A stretch of 64,000 bases of DNA, from positions 66,104,079-66,168,078 of the forward strand of contig OY829327.1 of the NCBI GenBank assembly GCA_963691655.1, in the 5' to 3' direction. Position 1 is the stretch's first letter, and the number at the start of each line of letters is the position of its first letter. This document shows, piece by piece, positions 59,701 to 64,000 of this stretch. The notes under the pieces were generated by a model, which saw nothing but the letters and a program-made list of their open reading frames with translations, searched no databases and was not told the origin of the DNA. Origin of the DNA: Toxonevra muliebris. Its lineage: Eukaryota; Arthropoda; Insecta; Diptera; Pallopteridae. The translations under genes were made by a program, and so were the position numbers.

Positions 59701-60947
59701 TTGGAGTATGAATGTATAAACTCGTATTTTTTTCGTAATTTGGACATTTATTGTGAAAAAGTGATTATAAATTTATTCTTTAGAGTATTGTCCATTGTTA
59801 GCCACAACCTTTTCCCATCTTTCTGGTAGCATACGGATTCCGCGTCGAAAGAACTCCTCATCTTTTGAGGCTATCCACGAATCGACCCATTTTTTTAGTT
59901 CTTCAAAAGAACGGAAGTGCTGTTCAGCCAGGCCATGTGTCATCGATCGGAACAAGTGGTAATCAGAAGAAGCAATGTCTGGAGAATACGGCGGGTGGGG
60001 TAGCACTTCCCATTTCAGCGTTTCCAAGTATGTTTTTACTTGCTTTGCAACATGCGACCGAGCATTGTCATGCTGAAGAATACAATTGATGCTCGGCTCA
60101 AACGCATCAATTATAGTCGGTAGCGGTCGCCAGTGATCGTTTCATTCGGTTTCAACAGCTCATAATACACGACACCTTTCATATCCCACCAAATACACAG
60201 CATGAGCTTGTATACATAGATGTTCGGCTTTTCCGTTGATGTTGATGCATGCCCGGGCGGTCTCCATGATTTTTTACGCTTTGGGTTATCGTAACGTATC
60301 CACTTTTCATCGCCAGTCACAATACGATGCAGAAAACCCTTTCTTTTCTGTCGTTCAATCAGCAGTTCACATGTGAAAAATCGTCGTTTGACGTCTCTCG
60401 GCTTCAATTCGTACGGCACCCAATTTCCTTGCTTTGAATCATTCCCAATGCTGTTAATCGTTTAGAAATGGTTGATTGATCAACTCCTAAAGATTCTGCA
60501 AGTTCTTGTTGCGTTTGACATGAATCTTCTTCGAGTAATGCCCTCAATTCTTCATCTTCGAACTTTTTCGGGCCGCCTGAACGTTCCCTGTCTTCAACAT
60601 CAAAATCACCACTTTTGAAACGGGCATACCACACGTGACACATTCTAACGTCTATAGCACAGTCAGGATAAGCTTCAGTAAGTAAATGATGTGCTTCAGT
60701 TGCGTTTTTCTTTAAATGGAAGAAGCAAATTAAAACTTCCCGCAAATGTTGTTTTGTTGGCACGAAATTCGACATTTTCAGCTATAGTAAAACACTTTTG
60801 TAAAATTATGAAAATTATTTGACAGATCAATTCTTATAGTATTTTTGGCGCTCTTCGAGATAGAATAGCTGTCAATGTCAAAAAAATGGCGTGTATGATA
60901 GATATGAAGTTAGTCACAATTACGAGTTTATACATTCATACTCCCAA
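59701..60947 (-). mobile_element. Mariner element with both TIRs and TA duplication
   Basis: TA at 59699-59700 and 60948-60949 flank inverted ends TTGGAGTATGAATGTATAAA (left) and TTGGGAGTATGAATGTATAA (right, minus strand), continuing ACTCGTA; one end has a 1 bp indel. The 1247 bp body carries a mariner transposase on the minus strand. It is a structurally complete insertion, but the transposase is broken (see next entry). Confidence 0.93.
59773..60775 (-). pseudogene. Mariner transposase, frameshifted and internally deleted
   Basis: Frame 1 (60775-60404) starts MSNFVPTKQHLREVLICFFH and holds the helix-turn-helix domain (EDSCQTQQELAESLGVDQST). A one-base frameshift near 60415 moves to NWVPYELKPRD, the linker, then TGDEKWIRYDNPKRKKSW with the first catalytic Asp. 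Around 60110 a deletion removes ~15-20 residues, and a frame change restores LQHDNARSHVAKQ (second Asp) and HPPYSPDIASSDYHLF (third Asp, D34D type), ending GQYSKE. Closest in style to the mauritiana (Mos1-like) subfamily. It cannot make an active enzyme. Confidence 0.9.
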
Positions 60948-61721
60948 TATTTTTGTATGGTGTATAAGAAAAACTAGCATACGCGTATAATGAAGGGAAA
61001 ACAACGATGCCGCCGATACCGCCGTCACTCTTCACCATTGCTGCTGCCATCAATGCAGATTACGATCGCGATATTTGGACGCACAGCGGTGCGAGCTTAT
61101 TTTATTTTTCATGTACTACTTACATCTTCCTCACCTTTTTCATGGCAATTGAAACTGTTGTTGCTGCTGATTTTGATGGGCTGATAGTAATAAAAAAAAT
61201 TAGAAAAAAGTGAAAGTGCTAAATGTTTTTTGTGTATTTGGTGTGTGTGTCGTAGCATTTGGTGGGCACACAGGCAGGCAATGTGCTCGAACGGCAGGTG
61301 AGATATAAAATATTAATTTCATGTAATTGGCTCGCAATTGATATCTTTGCTTTGTCTTTTTGTTTTAAAATAGTTTACGAAGAAGTTTAGTGCATATTTG
61401 TTAGTAAATTGTAATAAAATTTTTAATGCGTTTATTGTTGGTTAAAATATTAATGTAATTCTTTTTACTACCTTATACTTTTGTAATAAACATTTTTACT
61501 CACATTTACATTTTTCACACTTTATTGCATTTTACCAAATATTTAAGAGACTCACCTGCAAAACAAAGGAAATAAAAGAATATTTTATTATTTTTTTATA
61601 CTATAAGTATATTATATACATAATTTATGTTTGTAGAAAAAACTTATATTTGATGGCTACATGAATAACAACGCAAATCCATGATAGCTGCGTAAATGAA
61701 AGGGACCTATTAATCTATATA
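60948..61721. other. Noncoding interval
   Basis: AT-rich with a GC-richer patch at 60990-61150; two overlapping plus-strand frames of 64-68 codons there are in different frames and have no domain. Confidence 0.35.
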
Positions 61722-62445
61722 AGGAGTGCTCACGAAAAAATTGTAATATAGTTTTTTACTTCTTACTTTTGTTAGAAGTGTCCAATAAAAAAAGTAGCAT
61801 ATCATTGGCTTTGGTTATAAAGACAGATGAAGCCAAAATAAATTATTTTCATTTCCACAAAAGTGTATGCTAAAAATGGATACTCAAGCTGAAATTCGAA
61901 AAATCATTGTGAAATGTTTTCAACAAAAACCGAACTGAAGTCACTTAAAAATTGCTAAAGCTGTTAAAGTTTAAAAAACTTTTATATCTAAACATTGATC
62001 AAAGACGACCTCGATAGTCTAGCGGGTAGTAGTAGGCAATGGCAAAACCACCAAGTGGTAACGAATTGCCATACCGCCGTTTGAAACCGGCGTCCAACCA
62101 TGTCGTGTCACAATGGGCCGTTTACGCTTAAGTGTATCTCTAGACAGCCACTCCAACCTAACCTAACATTGATCGAAAGGTGGAATCTAGCAGAAAATGT
62201 GAATCGGGAGAACTAAACAGAGCTAAACGTGCCAAGGACCTTTTTCATAAAAATTTAAATGCTTTGGTCAGAAAAGTAGCTCAAAACTGCAGTTGCTCTG
62301 GACCATTTGCCTGCGAAGTGAAAAGGAAAGCTGATCTTAAATCGTACGAAGTTCCGAAAGTCTCAGATCGGAATGCTCCGAAAAATACTGACGCAAGAAA
62401 TAGTACAAAAACTTTGCAGGTAAACTTTGTAACAAAATTTCAGTA
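61722..62445 (+). mobile_element. Tc1-like element fragment (N-terminal part), split by a SINE
   Basis: It starts after TA (61720-61721) with AGGAGTGCTCACGAAAAAAT, matching the terminus of the element at 42117-43030. 61876-61990 encodes MDTQAEIRKIIVKCFQQKPN (ATG 61876-61878) and a helix-turn-helix-like stretch. After the SINE, the frame resumes DRKVESSRKCESGELNRAKR and then SDRNAPKNTDARNSTKTLQ. Stops are present; no right terminus was found, so it is truncated. Confidence 0.65.
62005..62164 (+). mobile_element. tRNA-derived SINE with 14 bp target duplication
   Basis: It begins ACGACCTCGATAGTCTAGCG with an A-box-like TAGTCTAGCGGGTA and a B-box-like GTTTGAAACC ~80 bp on, and ends CCAACCTAACCT. 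It is flanked by AACATTGATCAAAG (61991-62004) and AACATTGATCGAAAG (62165-62179), a clear duplication with one substitution/indel. It interrupts a Tc1-like coding region, so it inserted after that element. Confidence 0.8.
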
Positions 62446-62689
62446 AAAAGTAAAATTGTGAAACAGTTTTGCGTTTCCTCGCAATTATTTATTTGTGCAC
62501 AATAATAATATAAAATAAACTATTTAAAAAGGAGTAAAAGTGAATAAAATATTCATAGTGGAAATAATGAAATTATTTTATTAATAGGTCCATTTTGGTC
62601 TGCATTGGCTAAATATTAAATTACTAATTATTGTTACTGAAATAAAATTATATAAAATAAAAAAACTTATTTATTGTGTTTTATTTACC

Positions 62690-63000
62690 ATTTTAAATTG
62701 CCAAATTTATGTTAAATTATTATCAAGTTTACATTTTGTCATATCAGTTATATGTTGTTGTCATGTCAATTCAACATTTTTTTTATATTAATTTTACATT
62801 ATTGTCATATCAATTTTACATTAATTTTGCGTTAATGTTACATTTTGTCATATTCTTTTGACGTTTTAAATATCAATATTACATTAAAAAAATGTATTTC
62901 TTTTACCAAATTACATTGTTTTCTCATCATTAATAAATTTTTCACGTTCATTTCAGTAATGTTAAAATTACATTTCGTAATGTCAATTTTGATATTTTTT
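62690..63000. repeat. Imperfect tandem array
   Basis: Repeats of ~25-33 bp with the shared core TTTACATT and GTCATATCAATTTTACATTA (for example 62730-62880). Unit order is irregular. No known satellite recognised. Confidence 0.5.
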
Positions 63001-63169
63001 AATGTTGGCTGAATATTGTAAACAAAAAATGTTATTTTACAGCTATTTCATGTACTTTATTTTGAGTGCAGCAATGATATCAATATTCTACCTAGAGAGG
63101 CTAATCCGCCAAACTGCATAGATCTGCGGTTAGTGGAACGTTATTGAGTTCTAATTAATCGGAAACTGA

Positions 63170-64000
63170 AGGAGTCGAAAGGGCATCTGGGAATTTAAGG
63201 CTGTGAAACGGCTGATCCGATTTGCTTCAAATTTGGAACAAAGATAGTCCATACAGTAGAAAGAAAAATAAGCTATATTTAACTTCCAAGTTTTGCCGCT
63301 AGAGGGCATTTCAAATATAAAAAGAAGTTTCGCCCTAGATCTGTTACCGATATTTTATTATTAGATATTATTATAAAATTCGGTGCAGGGATTCTTCTTA
63401 GGCTCCCAAACATAGGTTATATTTAACTTTCATTTTTTGAAACTAGACGGCACCTCCCATACAACCTGGTATGGCTCTAAGATTTCATATGAAAATATTA
63501 TTTTCCAATTTTTTTCTATGGAAAGAATACATATGGGCGTGGATTAACGGGTGTGGCACCTACCATACAAAGGAAGCGCTGAAACGCCATAACTGGGGAG
63601 GTCTAGTAAAACAATGAAAATTTGTGTGCGAAACCGAGATGTTAGTGGCAGTGGTTGGGTAGAACGGGCCTATGTGTGACCAAGTGGGCGTGGTACTTCC
63701 CATATTACTCAAATGCATTTTCGGTATACCTCCGTAACCGCTTATAGAAAAGTACTGAGATTTGGTTGAAGGATGTTGGTTTACAAAACCCTGCAACAAA
63801 GAAATCGTGATCGGTATCGGCATCGGCTTCGGTCAAGCCGATCATCGACATCGGTGTGGCCAAAAGTAATTGGTCCGACTCACAAAGTTACAAACAATTT
63901 AGATTTTATATTTTTATACAGTGTTAACAAAGCTGTTAAGTTTTCTAATGAGGTGTTAATGCCTGAAAGCTTATTTTAAATCTTTCCTTGTTAGCGTCTT
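63170..64000. repeat. Unclassified dispersed-repeat-like block
   Basis: Contains GGGCGTGG(A/T)-type and CATATGG/CATACAA motifs in the style of known fly interspersed repeats (TGGGCGTGGTACTTCCCATA at 63687) and TCGGCTTCGGTC near 63820. No coding domain or terminus could be assigned; it may extend past the window. Confidence 0.3.

Overview
The window is AT-rich nuclear DNA of a higher fly (Diptera). A tephritid-like fly would fit, but the species cannot be fixed from sequence alone. The evidence is short GT-AG introns with GTAAGT/GTGAGT donors, CAG/CAA (polyQ)-rich coding sequence, and many insect-type transposons. No bacterial, organellar or viral genome organisation is seen.

Two host genes are well supported. 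On the minus strand is the 3' part of the fly homologue of GLUT4 enhancer factor (Glut4EF; vertebrate ZNF395/ZNF704/SLC2A4RG family). It has a C2H2 zinc-finger exon (39941-40038), an exon of 70 codons (20278-20487), and a long polyQ/N/H exon ending in a C-clamp (19225-20188). A probable further 5' coding exon lies at 40144-40401. On the plus strand is a complete Art4 (CARM1/PRMT4 arginine methyltransferase) gene: six coding exons, 27212-32157, 561 codons. Art4 is nested, in the opposite direction, inside the ~19.5 kb intron of Glut4EF. The two products are a DNA-binding transcription factor and a histone/coactivator arginine methyltransferase.

The most interesting host-gene observation is that the reading frame of Glut4EF stays open for 206 further codons after the TGA that follows the C-clamp. 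This is a candidate stop-codon readthrough extension.

Layout. 1-3434: piggyBac-like fragment and a nest of three inverted-repeat MITE families. 3435-18600: AT-rich DNA downstream of Glut4EF with a 1.47 kb fold-back palindrome (7448-8916) and small MITEs. 18604-20487: Glut4EF 3' coding exons. 20488-39940: Glut4EF intron, with a block of DNA transposons (22.8-26.1 kb), Art4 with a LINE in its intron 1, a LINE RNase H relic and a hAT-like MITE. 39941-40560: Glut4EF zinc-finger and upstream exon. 41-64 kb: mostly transposon relics: two related Tc1-like elements, LTR-retrotransposon gag relic, an unclassified transposase-like relic, tRNA-derived SINEs, a long-TIR element, a TTAA-flanked MITE and a mariner with both TIRs but a broken transposase.

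I did not find a clear new multi-gene system. The readthrough candidate, the long hairpin, and several TIR elements whose family I could not name are the best leads.
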